A stretch of DNA of 6,202 bases from Deltaproteobacteria bacterium (lineage in GTDB: Bacteria > Desulfobacterota > SM23-61). Location of the stretch: NCBI GenBank assembly GCA_029857975.1, contig JAOUFX010000202.1, positions 1-6,202 on the forward strand, written 5' to 3'. This document shows, one piece after another, positions 5,737 through 6,202 of this stretch. The position numbers and the translations under genes were made by a program. The notes under the pieces were generated by a model. That model was not told where the DNA came from. It did no database searches and saw nothing but the letters and a program-made list of their open reading frames with translations. Each line of letters starts with the position of its first letter. Position 1 is the first letter of the stretch.

Positions 5737-6202
5737 TTAAAAGAAAAAATCCCCGCGGAGAACGGTTACGGCCTGTCCCCCGAGTACCACGCGGGGCCCT
5801 TGCAGTCGAAGCCGAATCACGCCTCCCCGGGGAGAAGCCTGGTAGGCCACGAATTCGTTTTTATGGAGGCGCTTTCCCCAGAAGGGCCCGAGGCAGCAGT
5901 GAGCGGAGCCGGTAACCGGGTCTTCGTTGACCCCTACCCGGGGGGCAAAAAACCGGGAGACAAAATCATAGCCGGGCGAAGAAGAAAGGCTGGTGACCAT
6001 GACGCCCCGGACCGGCATGGTTCCCAAACGAGTGAAGTCAGGCCGCAGGTTGCGAACGATTTCTTCCGCATCGACCTCGACCAGATAATCAAACTGATTC
6101 TTGCCCAGATATTTAATCTGGACTCCCAAGGCTGGGGCGAGCCCCTCGGGTTCGGAAGCAGATTCTTCCGGCTTGGCCGGAAAATCCATTTCGATCCAGT
6201 CT
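5737..6202 (-). CDS. PhzF-family isomerase/epimerase, C-terminal part (cut by right edge)
   Basis: The 154 visible residues form the second half of a PhzF/YddE-like protein, a diaminopimelate-epimerase-type two-lobed fold. The first segment, WIEMDFPA, is the family's mid-protein strand rather than a start, and the frame is open through the right edge, so the ATG at 6189 is internal. The strongest signature is SRFFAPRVGVNEDPVTGSAHCCLGPFW (about visible residues 82-108), where EDPVTGSAH is the phosphate- or carboxylate-binding loop of the family. It is followed by QASPRGG and a C-terminal GGQAVTVLRG strand. The N-terminal lobe, with the usual catalytic glutamate, is outside the window, so activity cannot be judged. 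The family includes the phenazine enzyme PhzF, but most members have unknown substrates, and nothing here indicates phenazine synthesis. It is apparently the upstream gene of a phzF-queF-yhhQ unit. Confidence 0.92.
   Translation of the reverse strand, partial: DWIEMDFPAKPEESASEPEGLAPALGVQIKYLGKNQFDYLVEVDAEEIVRNLRPDFTRLGTMPVRGVMVTSLSSSPGYDFVSRFFAPRVGVNEDPVTGSAHCCLGPFWGKRLHKNEFVAYQASPRGGVIRLRLQGPRVVLGGQAVTVLRGDFFF

Noticed and set aside
4876..5740. Plus-strand open frames across yhhQ and queF
   Set aside because: They are antisense shadows of two genes with clear family motifs.

Overview
This 6.2 kb piece of a bacterial chromosome has moderately high GC and carries no phage, transposase, CRISPR or RNA gene that I can recognise. 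An acyl-CoA dehydrogenase beside a complete DctP-DctQ-DctM TRAP carboxylate transporter, together with the codon use and the GC-rich intergenic inverted repeats, would suit an anaerobic Desulfobacterota (former Deltaproteobacteria) or similar environmental proteobacterium. That placement is an inference from gene content, not from a marker gene.

Layout. (1) The left edge (1-386, minus) holds the first third of an acyl-CoA dehydrogenase. (2) A 540-bp divergent intergenic region (387-926) contains a near-consensus sigma-70 promoter facing left, a large nested inverted repeat between that promoter and the dehydrogenase start, a weaker promoter facing right, and a leader with two competing stems in front of the next gene. 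(3) A rightward cluster (927-4556) encodes an HD-domain metal phosphohydrolase, then the periplasmic binding protein (dctP-like), small membrane subunit (dctQ-like) and large membrane subunit (dctM-like) of a TRAP transporter. A GC-rich stem-loop lies between dctP and dctQ, and dctQ and dctM are only 6 nt apart. (4) A leftward cluster (4618-6202) is read phzF-like (cut by the right edge), then queF, then yhhQ. The genes are 8 bp apart or overlapping. It converges with dctM over about 60 bp.

How the genes may work together. The TRAP system would import an organic acid with an ion gradient. The neighbouring acyl-CoA dehydrogenase may act on the CoA ester of an imported acid, but it is divergently transcribed, so this link is only suggested by position. 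The HD protein has no obvious transport role. In the leftward cluster, YhhQ (uptake of the queuosine precursors preQ0/preQ1) and QueF (reduction of preQ0 to preQ1) form a coherent precursor-salvage or queuosine pair, and the PhzF-family isomerase is an unexplained partner. I see no clearly new system. The most worthwhile unexplained items are the nested inverted repeat in the dehydrogenase leader, the HD protein tied to a TRAP operon, and the PhzF-QueF-YhhQ association.
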